64,000 nt of DNA from Globodera rostochiensis (lineage: Eukaryota > Nematoda > Chromadorea > Rhabditida > Heteroderidae), in NCBI GenBank assembly GCA_018350325.1, contig JAEVLN010000002.1:6059456-6123455 (forward strand), written 5' to 3'. Below, piece after piece: positions 1 to 10,690 of this stretch. The position numbers were made by a program, and so were the translations under genes. A model generated the notes under the pieces. It saw only the letters and a list, made by a program, of their open reading frames with translations, was not told where the DNA came from and made no database searches. The stretch's first letter is position 1. Each line of letters begins with the position of its first letter.

Positions 1-43
1 CAAAAGTTCATAGAATTAATAATAACAATATTGATGGCAGAAT

Positions 44-95
44 TGCATTTAAAATGATGTTTAAAATATTTTAATTTATGCAATTAATGAAGTAT
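44..95. repeat. Dispersed direct repeat (second copy about 1268-1320)
   Basis: GCATTTAAAATG...ATTTATGCAATTAATGA is found in both places with a few differences and small indels. No coding content is evident. Confidence 0.5.
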
Positions 96-356
96 TTTAT
101 AAAAATATAATAACTATTTGCAACTGTTGATAAAATGCAAAAAATCTATTATACTATTGCTCATAAGCCGAAAGGAATAACATAATATATATTTTAACAA
201 CAAATTCATACAAAATTAGGTCTTATAAAAATTTAACAAATATTAAATTATTTAAAAGTTTATTAAGTCCGCGCAGTCCGCATTTGCACCGCCTAGCGCC
301 CGGACTCAAATTCGAACATATGGGTTTTCTTTTTTTAAATTTATGTGTATTTTTAG

Positions 357-470
357 AGTTGCTTGTCAGAAAATTTTTACGGCGGTCAACTTACAAGATT
401 TAAAGCAAAATTGCCAGGGCATTTAACGGAGAACAACGAACGTTATGAAAAATATATAAGCAACAGATAA
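357..470 (+). other. Coding-like island, possible exon
   Basis: Open for 37 codons to a TAA, preceded by TTTTTAG, which fits a nematode splice acceptor. Reads ...ENFYGGQLTRFKAKLPGHL.... Not recognised. GC-rich relative to its surroundings; such islands can be open by chance, so this is weak. Confidence 0.25.
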
Positions 471-572
471 TGAAAAAAGACGAATGCAACAACTTTTATT
501 GGGCTAAAAAAAAGTATTAATTAAACTAAAAATATGAATACAAAATTCTAAATTGTTATATAGCTCGCATAA

Positions 573-686
573 ACCGATTATGAAAACTCATTGTACGCCT
601 ACATGAGCAAGGCAGGCGAGTTCTTTCCGTCCCATACGGAAAACAGTATTCAACGTGAACGTGCTGCTACCGTAGAGTGGGGCTAG
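573..686 (+). other. Coding-like island, possible exon
   Basis: Open for 37 codons (TDYENSLYAYMSKAGEFFPS...) to a TAG; a possible GTAGAGT donor lies just before the stop. Balanced amino-acid composition, unlike translations of the AT-rich flanks. Family unknown. Confidence 0.27.
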
Positions 687-993
687 AGTGAACTTAAAAA
701 TAATTAAAATAAATCAAATTTGCTTAAGAAATGATTAGTTTAAATTTAAAAAACATAAAATATCTCTTCAAGATTTCTTGATCAACAAAATCACCAAATA
801 CAAAATGAATTTACTTTTAAACTAAATTAATAATTTATACCATAAAAAATATAAACTAGTATACCTAAACAAGTAACAAAAAGCAATTTATCAAATTAAA
901 ATAAATTAGAATACAGAACAAATTTAAAACATGTAAACGAAAAAATTAAAATCGCTGTTATTTTATAAATGTTTAAATAACAAATAATTATAA

Positions 994-1236
994 TTGAAAT
1001 TTCATAAATTATGCGAGCTCACATTGAGATTTGATATAGAAAAATTTCATGCATATACTATTTCAACTTTGATTTTACCAAAAATATTAAAATTAATTAA
1101 TAAAAAACATTACAATAAATTATTTTTGTCTCAAATAATTGCACCTACATATAAAAAGAATCATTCTAAAATTAAAATATTTACGAAACCTTTATCTTTC
1201 AAAAACTTGATAAATATATTTGTTAATAAAATTTAA
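994..1236 (+). other. AT-rich open frame, doubtful
   Basis: 80 codons from a TTG, dominated by Lys, Ile, Leu, Asn and Phe, as expected from translating AT-rich DNA. No domain, signal or good start. Kept only because its length is above chance expectation for this composition. Confidence 0.1.
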
Positions 1237-1259
1237 TATTCAAAAAAAATTTATAAATT

Positions 1260-1920
1260 AACGCAAAACTGCATTTAAAATGGAGATTAAAAATATTTTC
1301 ATTTATGCAATTAATGACGTGTTAGAAAGATTAATAAAATCATAAAATTAAGGTCCCAGCAGCTTCGATACATTATAAAAATTCATAAGTAAATTTCAAA
1401 ATAATTATTAATTTTTCTATAAATAAAATAAAGCACCGAATTAATTAATCATTTTTAACTTTAAAAAATAATAAAATATTATATACGAAGACAGACTAAA
1501 CAATTACAACAAGGGCACAGAAACTTCAAAAAAATTAAAATAATATTGTTTAGCTTGCAGTTCGCATGCTGCGGAAACGCACTCTGCTATTATAATTATT
1601 TATATTAACAATTCGAAATATATTATGCATGCATTTGAAGATATTATGATTTAAAAAACAATTACACAAGACTGCATTGCAGCTTAATCTAATTCTAAAA
1701 TACTTATCGTTGCACCAAATATTATAATGCATTTACATATTGTAAAAAGAAAAATTAAGTAAAATGCAATAAAGATTAAATTAACGCTGTTAATATTACA
1801 TAAATTAATTTTAAAAATGTTGACAGATAATAAAATTATACTTAAACTTTCTGACGAAAAAAGAAGACCAAAAAGAATCTGTAAGAAATTCCAGTAAATA
1901 TTTGTTAGAGTTATATACAA
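1260..1920. other. AT-rich stretch without a clear gene
   Basis: Only a small GC-richer patch (1552-1595) and two minus-strand AT-rich frames (1550-1732, 1684-1923) with no recognisable content. I see nothing further. Confidence 0.5.
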
Positions 1921-1924
1921 CAAA

Positions 1925-1984
1925 ATTTTTAGTTGCCGGGCGTCATTTTTAGTTGCCAGGCGTCATTTTTAGTTGTCCATTTTT
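1925..1984. repeat. 20-bp tandem repeat
   Basis: ATTTTTAGTTGCCRGGCGTC occurs at 1925 and 1945, then a 14-base partial copy at 1965 and a further start at 1979. Confidence 0.85.
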
Positions 1985-1989
1985 AGGTG

Positions 1990-3150
1990 CGTTTGTGAGT
2001 GTTCGTCCATCCATTTTTCCTTCAATTAGGATTTGTATTAGAATTGAGTTAATGGTTATAAATTGTATATGTATTAGAGTATCTGTACATATATGTCGGT
2101 TTTTATTTGATTATTAGGATTATTCTTCCTACTAAAATTATAAAAATAGAGAAAACGGAATTTCAAATGAATTTTCTGACTTTAATAATAAATTTTATTC
2201 AAATTATTAATTTTATTTTATGCGCTTATTACGAATTCGCCAATATTCAATGTTCATACCCAAATTCGTATAATTTTTTGAAAATTTAATTCATTTATTT
2301 AACACATCAATCACAAATGAATAACTAATTATAATTCGCTAAAGCATTTTATTCTTCCGTTTAAACTTTAACTTTAAAAATTAATAAAACTAATTATAAT
2401 GTATTTATCTTTTTTTGTATTTCCTGTTAATATTTGATCTATTATTTTAAATCGAAAAAAATACCAAATAGATCTGGCTTTGGATTTCGCCTATAAAAGT
2501 GAATATGAAAATAATAGTAAATTTAAATTTTATACGATTTCGGCGAATGCAATTTAAAGTCACCGCCCATCTTAACGACATCGGAAATTCCAATTGTTAA
2601 ATGCATAAAACCATTTCGACAAAAAAGGATCAAAACGGTTCAACGTCAAATTAAGAAAAAAAAAATTAATTACAACTATTAAAATACTAAACAAATTTAT
2701 GCCCATTAATTTAAATGATTGTATCCATTTAAATATGTACAACAATATAAAATGAATTATTATGTAATATTAATTCCAAATTATTTATTTTAATCGAAAT
2801 GTGAAGAGCGCTTTCTGTCGTCATCCGTTGAACGTAATACGGTCATACTGAATTAAGACTGATATGTGCTGCTCTTGATTTATAATAAACAATATGTTCA
2901 ACGTCTGCACCCAAAATCATTAAAAACTAATCAAAGAAAATAAGACGAAAAGAAACTTTTGTCTATTAAATTAATTAAAAATATATTTACTATGTTAAAT
3001 ATGAACGTAAATGATTAAACTTTAAATATGCTATAAAACTTAATGATCATATTTACAATCAAATTTATAAAATTTGGCAAACAAAAGAATATTTAAAACA
3101 TTTTGGTAAAACTACAAAGAGATATCACTTACCAGCACAAATTGACATTT
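1990..3150. other. AT-rich stretch with weak islands
   Basis: Two weak coding-like patches (about 2510-2650, frame with SEIPIVKCIKPFRQKRIK; about 2795-2850, VKSAFCRHPLNVIRSY). Otherwise AT-rich and empty. Confidence 0.4.
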
Positions 3151-3158
3151 TACTATAA

Positions 3159-3296
3159 TATAAAAGTAATATAGAGCTTTGTTTGGAAATAGGCCCAATA
3201 GCTTTTGGGCCGGAGGGTGCAACACCGGCCGTCGTTCCCACGTGCCGGTCTGTGCATGTTTTTCTTCAAGCATACAAGTTGTTATTAAATTATTAA
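3159..3296 (+). other. Coding-like island, possible exon
   Basis: 45 open codons including ELCLEIGPIAFGPEGATPAV. The DNA also forms a GGCCCAA/TTGGGCC inverted repeat (about 3192-3211). ATATAG (about 3169-3174) could be an acceptor and GTTGTT (about 3279) a donor. Not assigned. Confidence 0.27.
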
Positions 3297-3423
3297 ATAG
3301 GTTAGATATATGGAAACAATAATAAATACATAAAAATTTATAAATAAATACAAACTATATATTAACAACATTATATAAATATTAAGCAAGGCATAGCAAT
3401 ACCGTGTGGGCTCTGTTGTGCCC

Positions 3424-3454
3424 AAAACTGTTAAAATAAACAATTATTAATCAA
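3424..3454. repeat. 31-bp exact direct repeat, first copy (second at 3660-3690)
   Basis: AAAACTGTTAAAATAAACAA and the eleven bases after it recur exactly 236 bp later. The GC-rich island with an open frame at 3451-3567 lies between the copies, which may mark a small insertion or duplication. Confidence 0.8.
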
Positions 3455-3567
3455 CGCAAAGTAGCCGCGGCGCGGCGGTCAAAACATCGACAATCGAAAT
3501 TGTGGACGAGCGAATCACCATCGACGACTATAAATATTACAAAGCCTACAGCATCAAAAGAAAATGA
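3451..3567 (+). other. Coding-like island, possible exon
   Basis: 38 open codons ending TIEIVDERITIDDYKYYKAY..., charged and balanced. One minus-strand frame is also open throughout, so strand is not proven. It lies between the two copies of a 31-bp direct repeat. Confidence 0.25.
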
Positions 3568-4071
3568 ACTCAGAAAGAAAAATTAACTAAGGCAACTACA
3601 GCAGACAATTAAAGGTAATTAAATATTCCATTTATCCTGATGTATTTAAGTATTAACAAAAAACTGTTAAAATAAACAATTATTAATCAATAAAATAACG
3701 AATTAAAATACGCATATTATATGTTATGTTCTATAGTATAGAATCTCTTTCTAATTTATATTCAAATAATTGCAGTAATTGTAAACATTTTATTTTTCAA
3801 TATAAAATATGAAAGAATTTACATCTTTATATTAACCAAAAAAAATAGAATTGAAGTTTTTGCATAAAATTATTATTATCTTTGATTTATTTAAATTTTC
3901 AAAATTTGAAACAACAATAAATCTTTTCGTATTAAAAAAACTATCAGAAAATAAAATTTTTTTTATTCATAATTTAAAAATATTAAATTATGAGCCAAAA
4001 TATATGTTTTTAAATTAATAAATATTTATATTGAAAATTGGAACACTTTAAAACTCATTTTTCTTAAATGA

Positions 4072-4185
4072 ATTCTGTATAAGATGGTTGAGTGTAGCCA
4101 TGGATTGTCGCGAACAAACAACACTATAGAAGGATGGCATTCCGCATGTGAAGATTTTTGGTGCCTTTTTGGCATTTTTTATTAA
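4072..4185 (+). pseudogene. MULE-type transposase fragment
   Basis: 37 open codons containing GLSRTNNTIEGWHSACEDF. The R-T-N-N-x-x-E-G-W-H signature is, as I know it, characteristic of the C-terminal part of MULE transposase-like domains, including FLYWCH-linked proteins in nematodes and insects. The reading ends at a TAA after about 15 further residues, and the flanks have no long frame. So this is one exon or a relic of a mobile or domesticated transposase gene on the + strand. Confidence 0.42.
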
Positions 4186-4378
4186 AAAATATATTTTAAA
4201 ATCCATTGTTCTAATAGCTTATCGATTTTGGTCTTTCCTCCTTACTTTTTTTGTCATTCAATTCACTTTGATTAATTTTTCCAAATTATTTTTTAACTCG
4301 CCGCCTATTTTAGGCATCCAAAATTTTTTTGTACACATTTCGCCAAATTCTATCTGTAAAAACATAAATAATATGTAG
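4148..4378 (+). other. AT-rich open frame overlapping the MULE-like island, doubtful
   Basis: 76 codons from a GTG, hydrophobic and Phe/Ile-rich, in another frame from the MULE-like reading. It has no recognisable domain and may be intron sequence. Confidence 0.1.
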
Positions 4379-5064
4379 TTACGGCTACAGAGCTATGGCC
4401 ACTTCAAGATGATGACAGCCTATTTAGTCTCACTAAAATTGGAATCTTTACTACAAATACAAACAACTATGTTAATTAGTAAACGAAATATTAATGATAA
4501 TCTTATTATCGACATATTGCGTCGTCGCTTTATTTCATATAGTGTTAAAGTTAAACATTTATAAAACTTAAAATACTACAATTAAATGGTTCTTATAAAT
4601 AATGAATAAGTTTTAAAATTCAAAAATGTTTGAGGGCGTAAAAGTAGCAAATGGCTTCTTTTAATGAGAAAAGACTGAAGTTTATAAATACAAATGCATT
4701 GTACTTTTTCAAATGTTTGGCGGTGTTTAAAAATGCCATAGTGTAGATTAAAAGAAGCAAAAACAACAAACGGAGTAACCGGCGAGTGCTCAGCTCAAAA
4801 TACTACCACAGAAAGAATTAATATTAATAAATGAAATAACAACAAAAATTCGATGTACTTAATATAATGGTTAAATAATATTTCAATATTTAATTGTAAT
4901 GATTCGCCGAGTTTTGAGAATTTAATATAGTAACGATGATGCCCATGAAAATTATAAACTGTGAATTTGCTAATTGTTAATAAAAGCTTAATTGTGAACA
5001 AAATATAGCGCATGCGACCTTTAAACTGAAGTTATATTAAACATAAAAACAAAAAATTATATAA

Positions 5065-5220
5065 AAATTCGACGATAGTACGATAACAGTAATTTATCAA
5101 CGACCCGATGAATGTTTCTGGTTTTCAATGATTGCCTCCCATCAATTAACAAAAATATATAATAAGTATCAACTGAAGGAAAATTTAAAACAAATTAATC
5201 AAGGAACAATGTTTAAGTAG
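5065..5220 (+). other. Coding-like island, possible exon
   Basis: 51 open codons, reading TVIYQRPDECFWFSMIASHQ and then a lysine/asparagine-rich tail, ending AAG TAG. A GTAGGTAAT donor begins two bases into that region. The length is unusual for DNA this AT-rich. No family recognised. Confidence 0.33.
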
Positions 5221-5287
5221 GTAATTAAATATTCTTTAATATTAAATATTACTATTTTCTTCTATGCATTTGTGATCAAACAATTAA

Positions 5288-5479
5288 AGATTAAATAATT
5301 CAATTTCGCTGCTAACACTGAAACAGACTTTGGATGGGGTCTCGGGATTACCATGTCGGCATTTTAGTATTTATAAACAATGTTATAATAAATGGCGCTT
5401 TATTCTAGGCCAAACGTTGGATGAGGCGCTGCAGCTGCTTCAAAAGTTAACATCTGCAAATATAAATTTTACTAATTAG
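5288..5479 (+). other. Coding-like island, possible exon
   Basis: 63 open codons with TLKQTLDGVSGLPCRHF and later FILGQTLDEALQLLQKLTSA. There is no ATG at the start, so this would be an internal exon or a decayed frame. One of the better coding candidates in the first 10 kb. Confidence 0.35.
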
Positions 5480-5660
5480 TGACTTTTTAATTTATAAAAA
5501 TTAACAATTAAATGTATCATTAACCACTTAAAAAGATATACCCTTACATAATAAAATTCATATAGAATAAAATTAAATAAATCAGTCACTTTGATATTTT
5601 CAAATTTTGCAAAACAATTTAAATCTAAGCAAACAAGAACTAATTATATCAATTACTTAA

Positions 5661-5777
5661 ATCAACGAACTACGGTATCTTATTTGGATGCACCAGCTCA
5701 CCGGGGCTGTGGAATTTTTGGAACGCGGTCGAGGTGGTAAGCCTGTCGCGCCGGCCGGGGTTACAAAAAATAGTTAA
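5661..5777 (+). other. Coding-like island, possible exon
   Basis: 38 open codons reading LIWMHQLTGAVEFLERGRGG and KPVAPAGVTKNS. Other + frames are also partly open, so the frame is uncertain. Confidence 0.25.
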
Positions 5778-6252
5778 ATATTCAAAATTAGCAAAATAGA
5801 ATACATACTAATTATTTAAAAATAATCACCAAATCACAAACCATTTACTTTTAACACTGGCCAATGGGGGCGTAATTACGCCGCGGGTACTTCAACAGAG
5901 TTAGTTACATTAATTGCGCAGGATGCCGTTTTGTGTTTCGGATTATACATTTGTTAAATAATTAAATGCTAAAATATTGTCTTTAAATTTACATAATTTA
6001 CAAAACCAAATCACATTGAAATCAAAACAATAAAATCATACAAACAATATTTTTAAATGTAAATAGGTTAAAAAACTTTTAACAATAAAGATAATCTGCT
6101 TCAATATATAATGATTTTTATACGAAATATTAACTGATGGAATAAACGGATCCAATTCTGTTTTTTCATAGGAAAAAATTCAATGAAATTATTTTGTATT
6201 TTTAAAATAAATATAAAAGACAAAACCTTTGCAAAAGATAATGAAAATATAA

Positions 6253-6456
6253 TTAAGATTAAAAAAACTAACGATTAAAAAGTCACATCTTAAATGGTGG
6301 GCACTTTCAGATCGCCCTTACCCGTTTACAAGCGATGCCGGCGCAACAACCAAAGTTCTATTCGCGGGAATCAAAGGCGCCAACGTTTTGCCAATATTAA
6401 TAATGCCTATTATTATACAACAAGAATGTGGTATATGCAAAAGTTTTACAGCCTAA
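6253..6456 (+). other. Coding-like island, possible exon
   Basis: 67 open codons without an early ATG, including KWWALSDRPYPFTSDAGATT and then a hydrophobic IKGANVLPILIMPIII stretch. An overlapping frame from the ATG at 6294 is open for 59 codons (MVGTFRSPLPVYKRCRRNNQ). Both cannot be real. Confidence 0.33.
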
Positions 6457-6536
6457 AACAATTTATCACATAGTGCTAAATCACAAAGTACCGTTTAAAA
6501 CTTTGTCTGTTGGTATAAACGATCCGCTTTTAAAAA

Positions 6537-6863
6537 ATGAAACGTCCGGAGAAGGCGCTTTGTCCTGACGTTATGAAAAAAAAAAAAAAAAAAAGCAACA
6601 ATCTAAATTATAGCCGTTTGTATAAAGAAAAGTTTTATAAAAAAAGAAAAATGACGCAAAAATACAGAACAATAATTGAAAAATATAAAGTTTATATATT
6701 TAACGTATTAAAATTTTTTATCGTCTTTACCCCAAATCACAGAAAGCTAAAGGCTGGATTGAACGGCCATGCGTTGCCCCAAAATTTTCGTATAAAGGAT
6801 GTCCGTGGTGGGTCTTGGGATCGGCCGCCGTCTGCAAGAAGATCCTATAATAAAAATAAATGA
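6537..6863 (+). CDS. Hypothetical 108-residue basic protein, doubtful
   Basis: Begins with ATG (MKRPEKALCPDVM), then a run of lysines from an A18-like tract, a basic AT-rich middle, and a GC-richer C-terminus containing RIKDVRGGSWDRPPSARR. It is the longest ATG-initiated frame in the first 9 kb. The poly-A tract and composition shift argue against a single exon. A competing frame over the last part (6704-6850, 48 codons, KGWIERPCVAPKFSYKGCPW) looks at least as protein-like. Confidence 0.22.
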   Translation: MKRPEKALCPDVMKKKKKKSNNLNYSRLYKEKFYKKRKMTQKYRTIIEKYKVYIFNVLKFFIVFTPNHRKLKAGLNGHALPQNFRIKDVRGGSWDRPPSARRSYNKNK

Positions 6864-7491
6864 AACTAAAATAGTGGAGGGGAGTTGATCAATTTATATA
6901 TAAGCTTAAAAAGTACATGCTAAAAGAAAAATATTAAATTCACATTAACCTATTTTTAAAAATACAATCTAATAAATAAACTATTATTATGCCAAATACA
7001 AAAAATAAGAACCTACATTTTTGAAAATATAAATAAAAAAACACAAATAAATTAAATGGTAAAAAATCGTGTTTTTATAAAAATGCACATTATATTAAAA
7101 AAGGCACCAGCATTTTGCGTCAAATTCAGTATAATGCTAACACAGCTGTGTTATCGATAAAGATAAAAGTAAAAATATTATTTTGGCGTTGTTTAAGCCA
7201 ACAGAAAAGGTCTTTTAGTTAAAGGCTTTTAGAAGTTATTCAAAGTGATTAATAATTAAAGAAAGCTTTGCTCTAAAACATATATAAGAAAGTAAACATC
7301 AATTTAACAAAATAAATAAAGAAATATCCTACATTCATCAGACAGCCCGAAAATAAAAATTTAAAAAATCAATTTATTATAAACTTTTGTACTTTTTGAA
7401 AAAAAAATAAACTTTCTTAATTAATAAAAAGTTGCATAACTTAAATATTCAAATTATTAGAAATACCAAGGCTAATAGATTATGAATATAA

Positions 7492-7659
7492 ATTTTTCAC
7501 TTTTTTGTTATTATTAAATCTGTAAGCGAGAAAATAAAAAAATGTCAATCTGAGTATGTCATCAAAGTAATTCAAAATAATCATTTATTTTTGACGTTGC
7601 GAATAATGATTACCATTTCCAATTCGTCCGGCCACGTGGATGACAAACGGGCGCTTTAA
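7492..7659 (+). other. Coding-like island, possible terminal exon
   Basis: 55 open codons, reading KCQSEYVIKVIQNNHLF and ending TISNSSGHVDDKRAL before a TAA. There is no strong start, so a last exon is the natural reading. Confidence 0.3.
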
Positions 7660-8066
7660 TTAAAATTAAATTAGCTGCAAATCATTCTTTTATAAATGGC
7701 TTTTATAACATATATCTTTGAAAGCATAATATATTTAAATTAAAATTATTTTAAAATATGATTTTTAATTAAACTTTTAATAAAGATTAAAATTGTTCTA
7801 AATCCTGAATGTTTATTATTTATTATAAAATAAAAGCTTCGGGTTTGGAAAGTGTGTAAATCTATATATTTGAATATTACCAATACAATTCATTCAAAAC
7901 GCCGGAAAATGTCAATGATTTATTAAAATTACATTTATTATTATAAAACAATGTTAAAAATAAAATTTGTTGTGTAGAGTGATGATAACTCAAAACATTA
8001 GTAAACAGAAGTCAACGGTATTTTTTTATTAGCTAAGAATAATTATTAATTTCAAACAAAAAATAA

Positions 8067-8171
8067 ACGCATAATTCCTTTGAAACGAGTGGCGGAGCTG
8101 ACCAAGCAATGGAACAAAATGTCCACGGAAATTATGTTGTTGAAGTTAAGAAAAAATATGCAATTAAATAA
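8067..8171 (+). other. Coding-like island, possible exon
   Basis: 34 open codons, SFETSGGADQAMEQNVHGNY then VVEVKKKYAIK and TAA. Short, but of protein-like composition. Confidence 0.27.
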
Positions 8172-8220
8172 ATAAAAATAAAAGATTTTAATAGCGCTTC
8201 AGCGCTAGGGCGCCTATGAG

Positions 8221-8815
8221 GAGAATTTAAGAGAAGTCTTAGATTCCAGTTATAAAAAAAATAAAGAAAATATACATTTTTAATAAGCAACTTTACTGAA
8301 ATATTTATAAAATTCTTTTTATGCTATGTTTGTTACGAGAATTACTGCAAATTAATTAGGAGAAGACTTAGATTCCAGTTCTAAAAAAAATAAACAAAAT
8401 ATACATTTTTAATAAGCAACTTTACTGAAATATTTATAAAATTCTTTTTATGCTATGTTTGTTCCGAGAATTACTGCAAATTAATTAGGAGAAGACTTAG
8501 ATTCCAGTTCTAAAAAAAATAACCAAAATATACTTTTTTAATAAGCAACTTTACTGAAATATTTATAAAATTCTTTTTATGCTATGTTTGTTCCGAGAAT
8601 TAATGCAAATTAATTAGGAGAAGACTTAGATTCCAGTTCTAAAAAAAATAATATACATTTTTAATAAGCAACTTTACTCAAATATTTATAAAATTGTTTT
8701 TATTTCCGTGAATTACTGCAAATAATTTAGGAGAAGACTTAGATTCCAGTTCTAAAAAAATAAACAAATTATACATTTTTAATAAGCAACTTTGCTGAAA
8801 TATTTATATTTTTAT
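8221..8815. repeat. 129-bp tandem repeat, five copies
   Basis: Units are marked by AGATTCCAGTT at 8241, 8370, 8499, 8628 and 8741: three exact 129-bp steps and a last one of 113 bp due to a deletion. Units differ by a few bases. The first four are nearly identical and the last more diverged. No coding frame. Confidence 0.9.
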
Positions 8816-9053
8816 ATATATTGGGTTTTAAATGAATATAATGTTTGGGTGTTGAATATTTATTTTTGTGTATACAGCATATAAGCAGTTGATTAAAACA
8901 TAATTTGTTTAATTAAAATTTGGCAATGTATTTATTTAACTTGTAAATTTATATATATATCTTATTTTAAATATCCGTTAAATTAACGTATTTTATAAAT
9001 AGCTTTATACATTCTAACCTCTCTCTATTCACTTTAAATACATGTAAAACTAA

Positions 9054-9194
9054 AAAATTCCATTGGTGTCATTCGTGAAGTTCGAAATATATAATCGGCG
9101 GGAGCTCGCGTGCGTAGGGCTCGGCTGGAGCTCCGAAAAAGGTGTGTCATATTTAATTATTTGTCTTAAACTTGAATGTTTTGTTAGTTATTAA
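9054..9194 (+). other. Coding-like island, possible exon
   Basis: 46 open codons, including VKFEIYNRRELACVGLGWSS; a GTGTGT donor candidate lies just after GAAAAAG. Not assigned. Confidence 0.25.
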
Positions 9195-9907
9195 AAAAAG
9201 TAATAACTTACAAATGAAATCTTATGCTGTAAACATCTCGTTTTTAATATGTATTAAACTTTCTTTTTTTAATTATAAATAATTTGCTTTCGTAATTATT
9301 GTGCATTTTTAATATATTTTAATTTTCACAAACTTTGATTTATGCTAAATAAATGTTTTTATGTTTGCATTTTGAATTATTAAATACAAGGACTTGTGTG
9401 TGGTCTGGTTAAGGAATTTAATTATTTAAATAGTTTTATTATTTTAAGATTTCAATGGTAGCTTAATTGTATTTGGTCTGGGGAAGGCCCCTGGGTCATG
9501 GGAAAGCATTAGGAGTCAATCGATTACAAATCTTTAGTCTTATGACGCTTTTTTTAAATTGTAAGCATTTTAATACTTATTACTAGAGACCGGCCAGAAG
9601 GTTCGGCCGGTACTATTCGGTAAAGTACCGAAAAAATACCGTTACAAAAAAGTTTCGGTACTTTTCGAAAAGGTTCGGTCGGTATTTTTCGGTAAAGTAC
9701 CGAAAAAGTACTGGTACCGAAAAGTACCGAAAAAAAATTGTCGGTACTTTTTCGGTTTTCGGTACCAAAATTTTTTAGAGTATTTTAACAAAACTCATTT
9801 ATTTTGGAAATTTTGGCTTTATCAAATGATTATAAATCAGTTTGGGAAGCTTGAGGTTCAAGAAATCAGCTAGATTTTGGATCAGTTTAAAGGGGGTAGG
9901 GGGGGGT

Positions 9908-9933
9908 TCGGCGGTGCCGATAGGCGCCGCCGA
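9908..9933. other. GC-rich hairpin with GATA loop inside the hAT-like element
   Basis: TCGGCGGTGCC and GGCGCCGCCGA form an 11-bp stem with one G-T wobble and a GATA loop. A homologue with the same loop but other wobble pairs is at 28943-28968, so the structure appears conserved between two unrelated-looking elements. Confidence 0.7.
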
Positions 9934-10263
9934 GATTTTGGATTTTTTGATGGAATTTGAAGAAATGGCCCAAAAAAGCATCACGGAAGAGAAAAAAAAA
10001 TGATCAGAAAAATAAAAATAAATCAACTTTTCTCGGGCCGAGTCTTTTCAAAAAATTAATTTATTTAAATGTCCTTATTTTCTTATTTTTTGACACCAGC
10101 ATTATTTTGTGAATTTTTTAATGTTAAGTAAATTCGCTAAGAGTAAAAAATAAAAAATTTCTAGGTTACCTTAATATTTTTAAAATCTGAAATATTTTAA
10201 AAAATTTTTTGAAAAAATTGTTTTCTTTCCCATAAAGTTAATTGAAAAACAGAAAAAACTATT

Positions 10264-10312
10264 TACACAGTCGGGGTTTGAACCCCGGGCAACCACTCAC
10301 TCACCATCACAC
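10264..10312 (-). other. tRNA-like module (T-arm-like hairpin)
   Basis: On the minus strand CGGGGTTCAAACCCCG makes a T-arm-like hairpin with a GGTTCAAACCC B-box. It is preceded by GAGTGAGTGGTTGCC, which resembles a degenerate A-box. There is no complete cloverleaf, so this is a tRNA-derived relic or SINE head rather than a gene. Confidence 0.45.
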
Positions 10313-10344
10313 CACCAAGGCATAAAAGAATAAAAAGGAATTTC

Positions 10345-10410
10345 ACTAGCGGACTCGAACTTTAGACAAAATAGAATTTACCCAAATGTTTAACCACTGA
10401 GCTACGTGAG
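10345..10410 (-). other. tRNA-like module (A-box and B-box)
   Basis: Minus strand: TAGCTCAGTGGTTAAAC matches the pol III A-box and D-arm of tRNAs, and AGTTCGAGTCCGC matches the B-box and T-loop about 35 bases later. TCAC...GTGA can pair as part of an acceptor stem, but the rest of the stem and the anticodon arm are poor. Probably a tRNA pseudogene carried by the hAT-like element. Confidence 0.5.
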
Positions 10411-10690
10411 ACTACGCAGAATAAGTGAAAATATTCAAATATATTACCACATTTTTCCGTTCGGTACTTTTTTCGGGACTCAAAGTTTCTTCGGTTGGTA
10501 CCTTCGGTTCTCAAAAAGTTTCGGTCGGTTCTTTTCGGTAAAATACCGAAAAAGTACCGGTACCGAAAAGTATCGGTACTTTTCGAAAAAGTTCGGTCGG
10601 TACTATTCGGTAAAGTACTGATGCCTGAGTACCGAAAAGTACCGAAAAAGCGTCGGTACTTTCCCGTACCGTCCGATCTCTACTTATTAC

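Larger units (their letters stand above)
9584..10682. mobile_element. Non-autonomous hAT-like element with 8-bp target duplication
   Basis: 1,099 bp. The ends are TAGAGACCGG and its near reverse complement CCGATCTCTA (one mismatch). CTTATTAC occurs directly outside both ends (9576-9583 and 10683-10690), a perfect 8-bp duplication typical of hAT transposition. Both subterminal zones (to about 9770 and from about 10460) are arrays of GGTACCGAAAAGTACC-like words, presumably transposase-binding sites. The interior has no coding frame. It holds a GC hairpin (9908-9933) and two tRNA-like modules. Short open frames of 71-109 codons across the right arm are artefacts of the repeats. Confidence 0.85.
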
